Of a stretch of DNA of 33,084 bases, positions 1 to 7,611 are shown one piece after another. A program made the position numbers and the translations under genes. The notes under the pieces were generated by a model, which worked only from the letters and a program-made list of their open reading frames with translations, was not told where the DNA came from and searched no databases. Source of the stretch: Alphaproteobacteria bacterium. Lineage in GTDB: Bacteria; Pseudomonadota; Alphaproteobacteria; Micavibrionales; Micavibrionaceae. Numbering within the stretch: the stretch's first letter is position 1; the number at the start of each line of letters is the position of its first letter. The stretch is taken from positions 1 to 33,084 of the forward strand of contig JALEGH010000065.1 of NCBI GenBank assembly GCA_022763065.1, given 5' to 3'.

Positions 1-183
1 AACGCATTAGGTGTTGATTTTTCAAAAGAAACCGGAGGACGAAGAGTCGTTCCCGGGTATTTGTCCGGCGCATGGGAATCCGCAATCAGCATGTGGCCAG
101 TGGAAAATGAGAAAAGAGTGTTGGAAGTCTATAAGGATGTACGGCGGATGGTAGACAGTGCTTATAGTCACAATATGAAATAA
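1..183 (+). CDS. 3' end of an unrecognised protein-coding gene (5' truncated by window)
   Basis: Frame 1 is open from the first base to a TAA at 181-183 and encodes the last 60 residues of a protein. The fragment contains GGRRVVPGYLSGAWES and ends in a charged helix-like tail (VLEVYKDVRRMVDSAY). I do not recognise the family from this piece. It lies upstream of rimP on the same strand, but a promoter and an intrinsic terminator lie between them, so it probably belongs to a separate transcription unit. The ORF track omits it because no start codon is in the window. That it is coding is inferred from its open frame and ordinary codon use. Confidence 0.6.
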   Translation, partial: NALGVDFSKETGGRRVVPGYLSGAWESAISMWPVENEKRVLEVYKDVRRMVDSAYSHNMK

Positions 184-188
184 ACTTC

Positions 189-217
189 TTGCAAAAGCCC
201 TTCAAACCTCCTATAAA
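189..217 (+). promoter_or_regulatory. Candidate sigma-70 promoter for the rimP-nusA-infB operon
   Basis: A TTGCAA box (189-194) and a TATAAA box (212-217) are separated by exactly 17 bases. They match the consensus at 4/6 and 5/6 positions. Transcription would start near 224, so the terminator hairpin at 246-272 would lie inside the leader of the operon rather than only behind the upstream gene. The call rests on sequence match alone. Confidence 0.5.
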
Positions 218-245
218 ACCTACAAATACCTGAGATTGAAGTCTG

Positions 246-272
246 GGTGGGTCCAAAAGACCCGCCTTTTTT
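246..272 (+). terminator. Intrinsic terminator / possible attenuator ahead of rimP
   Basis: GGTGGGTC pairs with GACCCGCC (8 bp, one G-U) around a CAAAA loop and is followed directly by six T residues (267-272). This is a canonical Rho-independent terminator. It ends 33 bases before the rimP start and lies downstream of the candidate promoter at 189-217. It could stop read-through from the upstream gene, attenuate the nusA operon, or do both. Confidence 0.75.
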
Positions 273-305
273 GTTACTTAAGTCTCAACAGAATAAGGAA
301 TAAAA

Positions 306-824
306 ATGCGTCTAAGCGCACTTGAACAAAGAATATATGAGATAGCCGCTCCGGTTCTTGAGGGTCTGGGCTTTGACCTGCTGTGGGTGGAATATAAGAG
401 CGATATTTTAGGCATTTTTGCCGAAAACCCGCAAACCGGCAAATTAACCCTTGATGAATGTACAGCTATTAGTCGGGAGCTTTCCCCTACCCTCGAAGTG
501 GAGGACCCGATTGAAGGCGCTTACCGCCTTGAGGTCAGTTCAGCCGGGATTGACCGCCCACTTTTGCGTGAAAGCGATTATGAGCGCTTTAAGGGATTAG
601 AGGCGAAAATCGAAATTGATCCCCCTTTGGAAGAAGGTCAAAAACGCTTTCGGGGGCGCTTAGAAGGGTTTGAAAATGGCCTTATTCAGCTCAAAACAGA
701 TCAGGGAATGGTAGACTTACCCTTCAATGACGTATATAAAGCAAAGCTGGTCATGAATGACGCACTTATGGAGCATACGAAAGCTTTGGAAGAGAACGCT
801 GAAAACAAGGTTCATATAATTTAA
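306..824 (+). CDS. rimP: Ribosome maturation factor RimP
   Basis: RimP is a cytoplasmic factor for late 30S subunit assembly. The 172-residue product has the family core: an N-terminal alpha/beta domain beginning LEGLGFDLLWVEY, the segment CTAISRELSP, and the hallmark YRLEVSSAGIDRPL, where most homologues have SSPGIDRPL. A C-terminal SH3-like half follows (about 95-155). The length is normal to slightly long. The start is supported by an AAGGA sequence 7-8 bases upstream. It is the first gene of the conserved rimP-nusA-infB cluster, with nusA 55 bases downstream. The leader contains a terminator-like hairpin that may regulate it. The family assignment is secure; regulation is inferred. Confidence 0.95.
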   Translation: MRLSALEQRIYEIAAPVLEGLGFDLLWVEYKSDILGIFAENPQTGKLTLDECTAISRELSPTLEVEDPIEGAYRLEVSSAGIDRPLLRESDYERFKGLEAKIEIDPPLEEGQKRFRGRLEGFENGLIQLKTDQGMVDLPFNDVYKAKLVMNDALMEHTKALEENAENKVHII

Positions 825-879
825 GATTTTAGATTAAAAAACTTATTTAACATTTTGAAAACATAAGGAAAAATAGATC

Positions 880-2469
880 ATGGAAATGTTACAAGTGGCC
901 GATGCCGTTGCCCGTGAAAAAAATATTGATCGCGAGATTGTTATTGTCGCTATGGAGGAAGCCATTCAAAAGGCCGGCCGTTCCAAATATGGTTATGACC
1001 ATGATATCCGCGCCCATATTGATCGCAAGAATGGTCAAATTGACCTGAAGCGCTACCGCGAAGTTGTGGAGAGTATCGAAGAAGAAGACGAAGAAGAAGT
1101 ACGTAAGCTCACATTAGAGCAAGCACAGCGCGAGAAAAAAGACGCCAAAGTGGGTGATTTCCTGATTGATGAGCTTCCACCACTTGATTTTGGCCGTATT
1201 GCTGCCCAGACCGCCAAGCAGGTAATTGTGCAAAAAGTACGCGAGGCCGAACGCGCCCGCCAATATGAGGAATTCAAAGACCGCGTTGGTGAAGTCATTA
1301 ACGGCGTTGTTAAACGTGTTGAGTACGGCAATGTGACCATTGATATCGGTAGCGGTCGTGCAGAAGCGCTTTTGCGTCGTGAGGAATGCCTGCCGCGTGA
1401 GCATTTCAAAAACGGAGAGCGCGTGCGCGCCTATATCTATGATGTACGCGAAGAGATGCGCGGACCGCAGATTTTTGCCTCCCGCTCACACCCTGACTTT
1501 TTGGCTAAACTCTTCACACAAGAAGTACCTGAAATTTATGACGGTCTGATTGAGATTAAAGCCGTTGCCCGCGATCCGGGAAGCCGTGCAAAAATTTCTG
1601 TTTTGTCCCGTGATGGTGCGCTCGACCCTGTTGGTGCCTGTGTTGGTATGCGCGGAAGCCGTGTCCAAGCGGTTGTGAATGAGCTTCAGGGCGAAAAAAT
1701 TGACATTATTCCTTGGACAGAAGATTTAGGGAGTTTCATCATCTCCGCCCTTCAGCCTGCTGCTGTGGCCAAAGTGGTCATGGATGAAGAGAAAAAGCGC
1801 ATGGATGTGGTGGTGCCGGAAGATCAACTCTCCCTCGCCATTGGGCGTCGCGGTCAGAATGTCCGCCTTGCCTCCATGCTGGTAGGTTGGGAAATCGACA
1901 TCATGACCGAAGAGGAAGAAGCCACCCGCCGCGCCGAAGAATTTCAGACCAGATCCGATCTATTCATTGGTGGTCTGGACGTGGATGAAATGATTGCACA
2001 GCTTTTGATCGCCGAAGGCTTTACATCCATTCGGGAGCTGGCTGAAACCCCGCTTGAAGAGATGACCGAGATTGAAGGTTTTGATGAAGATATCGGGCAA
2101 GAGCTGATCAACCGTGCCGTTGCATGGGTTGAAGCACAAGCCAAAGAGCTGGAAGAAAAACGCACAGAACTCGGCATTCAAGATGACCTCATGGAGTTTG
2201 AAGGCTTAACGCCTGAGATGATTATGAAGCTTGGTGAGAATGAAGTGAAATCGCGCGATGATCTCGCTGATCTCGCCACAGATGAGCTCATGGAAATTAT
2301 GGGTGAAGGCTTTATGAAAGAACGCGAGGCCGAAGCCCTCATCATGAAGGCGCGTGAACACTGGTTTGCCGAAGAAGATGCCAAGAATGATAATGCGCAA
2401 GAAGAAACAGCAACAACTGATGAAGGAGCAGAAGGAGAAATGCCTACTGAAGCTGCTTCCAATGGATAG
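880..2469 (+). CDS. nusA: Transcription termination/antitermination factor NusA
   Basis: NusA binds RNA polymerase and nascent RNA and modulates pausing, termination and antitermination. The 529-residue product shows the full architecture: an N-terminal polymerase-binding domain (1-130), an S1 domain (about 135-200), KH1 with GACVGMRGSRVQAVVNEL, KH2 with LSLAIGRRGQNVRLAS, and two C-terminal acidic helical repeats (about 360-490) of the HhH type. It ends in an acidic tail (about 495-529). It is slightly longer than the E. coli protein because of that tail. AAGGA lies upstream of the chosen ATG. In Alphaproteobacteria a small ylxR-type gene usually follows nusA. Here only 132 non-coding bases separate it from infB. 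Confidence 0.97.
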   Translation: MEMLQVADAVAREKNIDREIVIVAMEEAIQKAGRSKYGYDHDIRAHIDRKNGQIDLKRYREVVESIEEEDEEEVRKLTLEQAQREKKDAKVGDFLIDELPPLDFGRIAAQTAKQVIVQKVREAERARQYEEFKDRVGEVINGVVKRVEYGNVTIDIGSGRAEALLRREECLPREHFKNGERVRAYIYDVREEMRGPQIFASRSHPDFLAKLFTQEVPEIYDGLIEIKAVARDPGSRAKISVLSRDGALDPVGACVGMRGSRVQAVVNELQGEKIDIIPWTEDLGSFIISALQPAAVAKVVMDEEKKRMDVVVPEDQLSLAIGRRGQNVRLASMLVGWEIDIMTEEEEATRRAEEFQTRSDLFIGGLDVDEMIAQLLIAEGFTSIRELAETPLEEMTEIEGFDEDIGQELINRAVAWVEAQAKELEEKRTELGIQDDLMEFEGLTPEMIMKLGENEVKSRDDLADLATDELMEIMGEGFMKEREAEALIMKAREHWFAEEDAKNDNAQEETATTDEGAEGEMPTEAASNG

Positions 2470-2474
2470 TTAAA

Positions 2475-2518
2475 ACCAAATCCTGACTTCACTCTTTGCT
2501 TGGAGGTTCGGATTTGGT
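2475..2518. repeat. Perfect 9-bp inverted repeat in the nusA-infB gap
   Basis: ACCAAATCC (2475-2483) is mirrored by GGATTTGGT (2510-2518) around a 26-base loop, starting 6 bases after the nusA stop. A weaker stem (GGTTC AAAA GAGCC) follows near 2532. No T tract follows, so this is not a simple intrinsic terminator. It could be an mRNA-processing or stabilising hairpin, or a relic of the missing ylxR region. Confidence 0.5.
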
Positions 2519-2601
2519 GCAAATAGCAAAAGGTTCAAAAGAGCCGAATGCGATGAACACAAGCAAAACCGAACCGAAAAATAAAAAGGTAAAGCGGAAA
2601 A

Positions 2602-5067
2602 ATGAGTGAAGAAAAAAAACAAGATGAGTCTCCAAAGAAGAAAACTCTGGGCTTGAAAGGCGGAACCTTAAGCCTTAAAGGTGGCGCTGCGGCAAAGACA
2701 GCACCAAGCGGCGGAGGAACAGTCGTTGAGGTACGGCGTAAACGCTCTGCTGGTCGCGGCGCGGTTCAAACACCCGATCACGCCGCCCCTACAACTCCTC
2801 TTGCCAAAGAGCAAAGCGAGCTGGAAAAGCTCACCTCCGAAGAACGCGAAGCGCGCGCCAAAGCGCTGAAAGAGGCACTTGCCAATGATGGTGTCAGCGA
2901 TTCCGCTTTGCCGCCTCCTCCTACCAAGGGGCTATCCAAGGTCGAGCAGCAAAAAGAGGAAAATATTCAGGATGCGCGCGCGCGGGAGCTCGCCGAACTG
3001 GAGCGCATTGAAGCAGAAGAAAAAGCGCGCGCCGCCGCCGCAGACGCAGAAAATCAACAAAGATTTAGGCAACAACAAACAACAGCTCCGGCGCTGAAAC
3101 AAGCCGAAGAGCGTGATAAACTTAAAAAGCCTACACGCACGCCTCGCACATCTGAGCGCCGCCGCGGCGGTAAAATTACTGTGACGCAAGTGCTCAATAA
3201 TGAGTATGACCGTGATCGGGGTATGTCCTTGGCCGCGCAAAAACGCGCACGGGAAAAAGCTCGCTTGGCCTCACAAGGCCCTAAAGAGCCTGCCCAAAAA
3301 GTCTACCGTGAAGTGACCATCCCTGAAACCATCACGGTTCAAGAACTTGCCAACCGGATGACGGAGCGTGGCGCCGATGTCATTAAGACGCTTATGGGAC
3401 TTGGTGTCATGGCCACTATCAACCAGATTATTGATGCCGATACGGCGGAGCTTGTTGTTGAAGAGTTCGGCCACAAAATCAAGCGCGTCACCGAGGCTGA
3501 TGTTGAAGAAGGACTGGAAGGAATTGAAGATAAAGCAGAAGACCTCAAACCCCGCCCCCCTGTTGTGACCATCATGGGGCATGTGGATCACGGGAAAACC
3601 TCCCTTCTTGATGCGCTGCGTCAAACCGATGTTGTGGCTGGAGAAGCCGGAGGCATTACCCAACATATTGGAGCCTATCAGATCGAAGTTGAATCAGGTG
3701 ATAAGGTTACATTTCTGGATACGCCGGGCCACGCCGCCTTTACTGAAATGCGTGCGCGCGGTGCCAATGTCACGGACATCGTTGTGCTGGTCGTATCAGC
3801 TGCAGACAGCATCATGCCCCAAACCATTGAGGCAATTAACCACGCCAAGGCTGCGGAAGTGCCGATCATAGTTGCGGTCAACAAGATAGATTTACCGGAC
3901 GCGGAACCTTACAAGGTGAAACAAGACCTCCTACAACATGAAGTCATCCCTGAGGATATGGGTGGTGATGTGCAATGTATCGAGGTTTCTGCCATTCAAA
4001 AAACCAATCTTGATAAGCTGGTTGAAGCTATTTTGCTTCAGGCGGAATTGCTGGAGCTCAAGGCCAATCCGGACCGCGATGCACAAGGTGCAGTCGTTGA
4101 AGCCAAAATGGAACCGGGGCGCGGGTCTGTCGCCACTATTTTGGTTCAAAACGGTACGCTTAAAGTCGGTGATACATTCGTTGTCGGCTCTGAGACCGGA
4201 CGTGTGCGCGCACTCATTAATGATAAAGGCGAGCAAATCCAAGAGGCCATTCCGGGTCTCCCTGTCGAGGTTTTAGGGCTCAACGGCACACCGGATGCCG
4301 GAGATATCCTCAATGTTGCAGATGAATCGAAGGCCCGCGAAATTGCGCAATACCGTCAGCGCCAAAAACGCGACATACAGGCCGTTGCTGCCGCCTCAGG
4401 CCGCACCATGGAAAGCATGCTGGCCGCCGCCAAAGAAGGTGAAAAGCAAACGCTTTCTGTTGTGATTAAGGGGGATGTTCACGGCTCCGTTGAAGCTATC
4501 ATCGGTTCCTTGAACAAACTCACCGAAGATAATGACGAGCTGGCCATTCAGGTCCTTCACTCCGGAGTTGGAGGAATTACTGAGTCTGATGTCACACTGG
4601 CCGGAGCCTCAAACGCTCTTCTCATCGGCTTTAATGTGCGCGCCAATGCGCAAGCGCGTGAGCAAGCGCAGCGTGATGCTTTGAACATTCGCTATTATAA
4701 CGTGATTTATGATGTCATTGACGACGCGAAAGCCATTCTGGGCGGCATGCTGGCCCCTGAAGAACGTGAAGAATATCTTGGTCACGCCGAAATCCGCGAA
4801 GTCTTCCATATCTCCAAATACGGCAACATTGCCGGATGTATGGTCACAACAGGCATGGTCAAACGCGGTGCCAAAGTCCGCTTGTTGCGCGATGATGTGG
4901 TGATCCATGAAGGCACACTCAAAACACTCAAGCGCTTCAAAGACGAAGTCAAAGAAGTTAAAGAGGGTATGGAATGCGGTATGGCCTTTGAAAATTACGA
5001 CGACATCAAAGAAAAAGACGTTATTGAATGCTATGAAATCGTCGAAGAAGCGAGAACATTGGAATAA
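2602..5067 (+). CDS. infB: Translation initiation factor IF-2
   Basis: IF-2 is the GTPase that places initiator tRNA on the 30S subunit and promotes subunit joining. The 821-residue product has a long, charged, low-complexity N-terminus starting [20 protein letters not shown], which is typical of alphaproteobacterial IF-2. It is followed by an IF2_N segment ([19 protein letters not shown], about 245) and the G domain. The G1 motif GHVDHGKTS is at residue 326, G3 DTPGH at 373 and G4 NKID at 427. Domains II-IV follow to the C-terminus (fMet-tRNA binding). It starts 132 bases after nusA with AAAGCGGAAAA upstream, a modest ribosome-binding site. Length and motifs are normal. Confidence 0.97.
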   Translation: MSEEKKQDESPKKKTLGLKGGTLSLKGGAAAKTAPSGGGTVVEVRRKRSAGRGAVQTPDHAAPTTPLAKEQSELEKLTSEEREARAKALKEALANDGVSDSALPPPPTKGLSKVEQQKEENIQDARARELAELERIEAEEKARAAAADAENQQRFRQQQTTAPALKQAEERDKLKKPTRTPRTSERRRGGKITVTQVLNNEYDRDRGMSLAAQKRAREKARLASQGPKEPAQKVYREVTIPETITVQELANRMTERGADVIKTLMGLGVMATINQIIDADTAELVVEEFGHKIKRVTEADVEEGLEGIEDKAEDLKPRPPVVTIMGHVDHGKTSLLDALRQTDVVAGEAGGITQHIGAYQIEVESGDKVTFLDTPGHAAFTEMRARGANVTDIVVLVVSAADSIMPQTIEAINHAKAAEVPIIVAVNKIDLPDAEPYKVKQDLLQHEVIPEDMGGDVQCIEVSAIQKTNLDKLVEAILLQAELLELKANPDRDAQGAVVEAKMEPGRGSVATILVQNGTLKVGDTFVVGSETGRVRALINDKGEQIQEAIPGLPVEVLGLNGTPDAGDILNVADESKAREIAQYRQRQKRDIQAVAAASGRTMESMLAAAKEGEKQTLSVVIKGDVHGSVEAIIGSLNKLTEDNDELAIQVLHSGVGGITESDVTLAGASNALLIGFNVRANAQAREQAQRDALNIRYYNVIYDVIDDAKAILGGMLAPEEREEYLGHAEIREVFHISKYGNIAGCMVTTGMVKRGAKVRLLRDDVVIHEGTLKTLKRFKDEVKEVKEGMECGMAFENYDDIKEKDVIECYEIVEEARTLE

Positions 5068-5073
5068 ATCGTG

Positions 5074-5199
5074 CTGTCATCCCGTTGGTATGAGCGAAGC
5101 GAATTGACACGAACGGGATTCAGAGAAGAAGTTCAGCAAAGCTGAACACACATGGATCCCCGCCGTTTATATTTTCTACGCAAATCGCGGGGATGACAG
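5074..5199. repeat. Multi-arm palindromic element (REP/MITE-like) between infB and rbfA
   Basis: The ends are a perfect 10-base inverted repeat, CTGTCATCCC (5074-5083) and GGGATGACAG (5190-5199). Three internal hairpins follow one another: ATCCCGTT/AACGGGAT (5079-5086 with 5112-5119), GTTCAGC-AAA-GCTGAAC (5131-5147), and ATCCCCGC/GCGGGGAT (5156-5163 with 5187-5194). The outer and inner stems share bases, so the folds are alternatives. Elements ending in GTCATCCC/GGGATGAC are common dispersed repeats in alphaproteobacterial genomes. This window holds one copy. No coding capacity is seen. Confidence 0.8.
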
Positions 5200-5233
5200 A
5201 CTTAGGTAAACGGGTATTAAATTAAAAAACAAA

Positions 5234-5614
5234 ATGCAAAATAACGGTCCATCACAAAGACAACTCCGTGTCGGAGAGCAATTGCGGCATATCATTGCCG
5301 AGACGATGAGCCGTGGGCATTTTCATGAAGCAATCCTGTTGGATGCGGGCAACAATATCACAGTGACGGAGGTGCGCCCCTCCCCTGACCTCAAACAGGC
5401 CACAGCCTATGTCATTTCACTGGGCGGGCTTCAAATGGATGAGCTTTTACCCGCGCTCAATAACAGCGCCAGCATCTTTCAAAAAGACATCAACGCCAAT
5501 TCTAATCTGAAATTCACGCCGAAAGTCCGGTTCAAAGAAGACACCTCCTTCGAAAATGTTCAAAAACTCGATGAAATTTTGAGCAATATCCAATATTCAG
5601 ATCAAGAAAAATAG
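5234..5614 (+). CDS. rbfA: 30S ribosome-binding factor RbfA
   Basis: RbfA is a small KH-fold protein that binds the 30S subunit and assists 16S rRNA 5'-end maturation. The 126-residue product shows the family pattern: GPSQRQLRVGEQLRH at the start, then ITVTEVRPSPDLKQATAYVISLGG, then the C-terminal segment LKFTPKVRFKEDTSFENVQKLDEIL. Its position between infB and truB is the conserved one. No clear Shine-Dalgarno sequence precedes the ATG, and the folded repeat at 5074-5199 ends 34 bases upstream. Translation or mRNA stability of rbfA could therefore depend on that element (inference). Confidence 0.95.
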   Translation: MQNNGPSQRQLRVGEQLRHIIAETMSRGHFHEAILLDAGNNITVTEVRPSPDLKQATAYVISLGGLQMDELLPALNNSASIFQKDINANSNLKFTPKVRFKEDTSFENVQKLDEILSNIQYSDQEK

Positions 5615-5630
5615 TTTTTCATATTTTTAC

Positions 5631-5659
5631 TTGACATAGAACGCTCCCCTTCGTAGCCT
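5631..5659 (+). promoter_or_regulatory. Candidate promoter for the small membrane-protein cluster
   Basis: A perfect TTGACA (5631-5636) is followed after 17 bases by TAGCCT (5654-5659), a weak -10 box (3/6). It lies just behind the rbfA stop and 41 bases before the first small gene. It suggests these genes may have their own promoter in addition to read-through. Confidence 0.35.
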
Positions 5660-5699
5660 TCGGCTTGAATTCAATTATTTAAGGCAAAGGGAAACTACT

Positions 5700-5984
5700 A
5701 TGAAACATGTATTCAAGGCTGCAGCATGTATTGCTGGTGCTACAACTTCTGCTCTTTCCGCTATTTTTCTGCATAGTGCATTACCGGGTAACTGTGGCGG
5801 AAGCTGGATAAATCTCTGCCCAAGAATCTCAGATATGAGTTTTACCGTTCCTACAGTTACAGTTTTTTTCGTCGGAGCAGCGTTATTTGCAATTGGTTAC
5901 CGGAACCCCAAAGAGGGTGAAAAAACCGTTCGTGAAAAACTGGCCGATTATTTGGACCCGCAAAACCCCCCTCCGCAACCCTAA
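5700..5984 (+). CDS. Small two-helix membrane protein with a PGNC loop (paralogue 1)
   Basis: This 94-residue protein belongs to no family I recognise. It begins MKHVFKAAACIAG and has two predicted membrane helices (about 7-28 and 48-67). The loop between them carries PGNCGGSWINLCP with two cysteines, and the C-terminus is charged and ends in a proline-rich tail. By the positive-inside rule both ends face the cytoplasm and the cysteine loop the periplasm. Its N-terminal half matches the third gene of the cluster (MKHVFK-AACI, PGNC). Its C-terminal half (FAIGY then KTV) resembles the second gene. AAAGGG precedes the start. The genes interrupt the normal rbfA-truB junction. Confidence 0.75.
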   Translation: MKHVFKAAACIAGATTSALSAIFLHSALPGNCGGSWINLCPRISDMSFTVPTVTVFFVGAALFAIGYRNPKEGEKTVREKLADYLDPQNPPPQP

Positions 5985-6004
5985 GAGCAAAAGGAAAGAA
6001 AATT

Positions 6005-6217
6005 ATGAGTACTGTATTTAACTTCGTTGCTGCCTATGTCGGAGCCGCAACTTTTGGAGCAACGGCCACAGCCGCATGCCTTGCACCTCACTTAACACTG
6101 GAAATGGGTGCCTATATGGCCCTCGGGTTTGCTTCTTTTGCTCTGGGCTATACGCGATCCTTTGGCAGCGGAAACCTAAAGAAAACAGTAGCCAAATTTT
6201 TGAGAGCAACGTTATGA
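6005..6217 (+). CDS. Small two-helix membrane protein (paralogue 2)
   Basis: This 70-residue unrecognised protein starts 20 bases after the preceding gene, with AAGGA 8-9 bases upstream of its ATG. Two hydrophobic segments (about 5-27 and 33-50) are joined by a short loop that lacks the PGNC motif of its neighbours. After the second helix, FALGY and then KKTVAKFL align with FAIGY and KTVREKLADYL of the preceding gene, which suggests duplication and divergence. Its TGA stop overlaps the ATG of the next gene (ATGA), a typical sign of translational coupling. Confidence 0.7.
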   Translation: MSTVFNFVAAYVGAATFGATATAACLAPHLTLEMGAYMALGFASFALGYTRSFGSGNLKKTVAKFLRATL

Positions 6218-6492
6218 GCGAAATGAAACATGTATTCAAAATTGCAGCTTGTATTATAGGCGGGGGCGGAGTCGCCTTAACTTCTCTGGAAAAAGTGTGG
6301 AACTCCATTCCCGGCAATTGCGCTGGTACGGCCTGCCCTGACCCTACTAATAAGAGCCTCTGGCTCGGCGCTCTCGTTGCTGGTGTTTGTATATATACCA
6401 AAGGGTTGTATGATATTTACAATACCAAAGACTATAACGCAGAACAAATACGCGCAGAAAAATCAGACGTAACCAAACCTCCTTCCCCTTAA
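6214..6492 (+). CDS. Small two-helix membrane protein with a PGNC loop (paralogue 3)
   Basis: This 92-residue protein starts at the ATG that overlaps the previous stop. A second ATG three codons later (6223) would give MKHVFKIAACIIGG, which matches the start of paralogue 1, so the true start is one of these two. The longer ORF-track start at 6076 would overrun the preceding gene and is unlikely. It has two membrane segments (about 8-27 and 50-68) and the loop PGNCAGTACPD with two cysteines. The C-terminus is charged. A function cannot be given. truB follows 19 bases later. Confidence 0.75.
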   Translation: MSEMKHVFKIAACIIGGGGVALTSLEKVWNSIPGNCAGTACPDPTNKSLWLGALVAGVCIYTKGLYDIYNTKDYNAEQIRAEKSDVTKPPSP

Positions 6493-6511
6493 ATCAAATC
6501 TGCCTCAAATC

Positions 6512-7486
6512 ATGGCACGTCGTAAAAAAGGTCTCAAAATCAATGGCTGGATCAACCTGCATAAGCCGGTTGGAGTAACGTCCACGCGGGCCGTTGGCAA
6601 GATACGGCGCGCCTTGAATGCGCAGAAGGTTGGTCATGGCGGCACGTTAGACCCCCTTGCCTCTGGCGTTCTTCCTATTGCCTTGGGCGAAGCAACCAAG
6701 ACGGTCAATTTTATTCAAGACGCGTTTAAAACTTATGAGTTCGAAGTTACGTGGGGAGAACAGCGCAGCACAGATGATGCCGAAGGGGAGGTCATTCATT
6801 CCTCCGACAAGCGGCCAAGCGAAGAAGAAATCACCGCCATCCTCCCGCGCTTTATGGGTGAGATAGTACAAACTCCACCCCAATTCTCCGCCATTAAAAT
6901 CAATGGAGAGCGTGCCTATGACATTGCCCGCGATGGTGAGCAAGTAGAGATTAAATCACGAAAAGTATATATTGAGAGCTTTTCTATTCTGCCTCAGGCG
7001 GGCAGGCCCGCTACGGCTAGGCAAAATAAAACTTCGTTTCGTATAACATGCGGAAAAGGCACCTATATCCGCTCTCTGGCGCGTGATATGGGCGAGATTC
7101 TGGGCTGTTATGGCTATATTTCCAGCCTTAAACGCACAAAAGTCGGCCCTTTAGAGCTTAAAAATGCGATTTCACTGGACATTTTCCAAAAAATGATTGA
7201 TAACCCTTCCCAAGATGAAGACACGCGCAGCGTTGTCCTCCCCCTTCAGACCGTCCTGGACGACATCCCGGCTCTGGCCTTGAAGGATCAGGAGGCATCA
7301 TCGGTGAAGAATGGAAACCATATTTCATTTCTTTCCAAGCCCGATCTTAACCGCCTTGAGGCCCTTGGGATTGATTGGAAATCGGATGAAATCACGACCG
7401 CTTTGGCAACCTATGACGGAAATGCCCTAGCCATGGTTGAGATAGAAGGTGCCCAAATTCACCCTGTTCGAGTCTTCAATATGTAA
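6512..7486 (+). CDS. truB: tRNA pseudouridine(55) synthase TruB
   Basis: TruB converts U55 in the T-loop of tRNAs to pseudouridine and also acts as a tRNA-folding chaperone. The 324-residue product contains GWINLHKPVGVTST and the catalytic motif GHGGTLDPLASGVLP with the nucleophilic Asp at residue 47. It also contains TPPQFSAIKINGERAYD and GKGTYIRSLARDMG, and a C-terminal PUA-like segment ending IHPVRVFNM. The length is normal. There is no clear Shine-Dalgarno sequence. Just before FRITCGKGTY the gene carries a GC-rich palindrome (6991-7022) encoding QAGRPATARQ, which looks like an in-frame insertion in a variable loop. Confidence 0.95.
   Translation: MARRKKGLKINGWINLHKPVGVTSTRAVGKIRRALNAQKVGHGGTLDPLASGVLPIALGEATKTVNFIQDAFKTYEFEVTWGEQRSTDDAEGEVIHSSDKRPSEEEITAILPRFMGEIVQTPPQFSAIKINGERAYDIARDGEQVEIKSRKVYIESFSILPQAGRPATARQNKTSFRITCGKGTYIRSLARDMGEILGCYGYISSLKRTKVGPLELKNAISLDIFQKMIDNPSQDEDTRSVVLPLQTVLDDIPALALKDQEASSVKNGNHISFLSKPDLNRLEALGIDWKSDEITTALATYDGNALAMVEIEGAQIHPVRVFNM
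6991..7022. repeat. GC-rich palindrome inside truB
   Basis: GCGGGC (6998-7003) and GCCCGC (7006-7011) form a tight hairpin. The segment is bounded by GCCT (6991-6994) and AGGC (7019-7022). It is far more GC-rich than the surrounding codons and falls in a loop of TruB that varies in length between species. It may be a short palindromic repeat inserted in frame, but only one copy is present here. Confidence 0.45.
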
Positions 7487-7493
7487 CTTTTTT

Positions 7494-7538
7494 GTTCAAG
7501 CCCACAACCCCGGCCTAAAGGCCGTGTCGGGTTTGAAC
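7494..7538 (+). promoter_or_regulatory. Nested hairpin in the rpsO leader
   Basis: GTTCAAGCCC (7494-7503) pairs with GGGTTTGAAC (7529-7538), 10 bp with one G-U. Inside it, CGGCC (7511-7515) pairs with GGCCG (7520-7524) around TAAA. No T tract follows directly, so it is not a standard terminator for truB. It may be part of an S15-responsive leader, because S15 represses its own mRNA through leader structures in several bacterial groups, or it may be an mRNA-processing site. The fold is read from the sequence; the function is inferred. Confidence 0.6.
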
Positions 7539-7590
7539 GGAACAATTTTTCAAACTCGGGCGGCCGAAGCGACGGTTGCAGGCTTGAAAA
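7538..7590 (+). promoter_or_regulatory. Conserved leader motif, rpsO copy
   Basis: From CGGAAC (7538-7543) through TTGAAAA (7584-7590) this segment matches the region before pnp (9406-9479). Shared blocks are CGGAAC, AAACTCG, AAGCGACGG and TGCAGGCTTGAAAA (13/14). A stem TTTTCAA/TTGAAAA (7547-7553 with 7584-7590) encloses the conserved core. In the pnp copy a different but still complementary pair occupies this place. The SD sequence AAGGAG (7600-7605) follows after 9 bases. Confidence 0.6.
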
Positions 7591-7611
7591 CAAATAAAGA
7601 AGGAGATTACG

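Noticed and set aside
3271-3666. 131-aa minus-strand ORF within infB
   Set aside because: Antisense shadow of the IF-2 coding region, with no recognisable protein features.
6076-6492. 138-aa version of the third small membrane-protein gene
   Set aside because: The extra N-terminus would overlap most of the preceding gene out of frame, whereas the start at 6214 (or 6223) matches the paralogue and the ATGA coupling.
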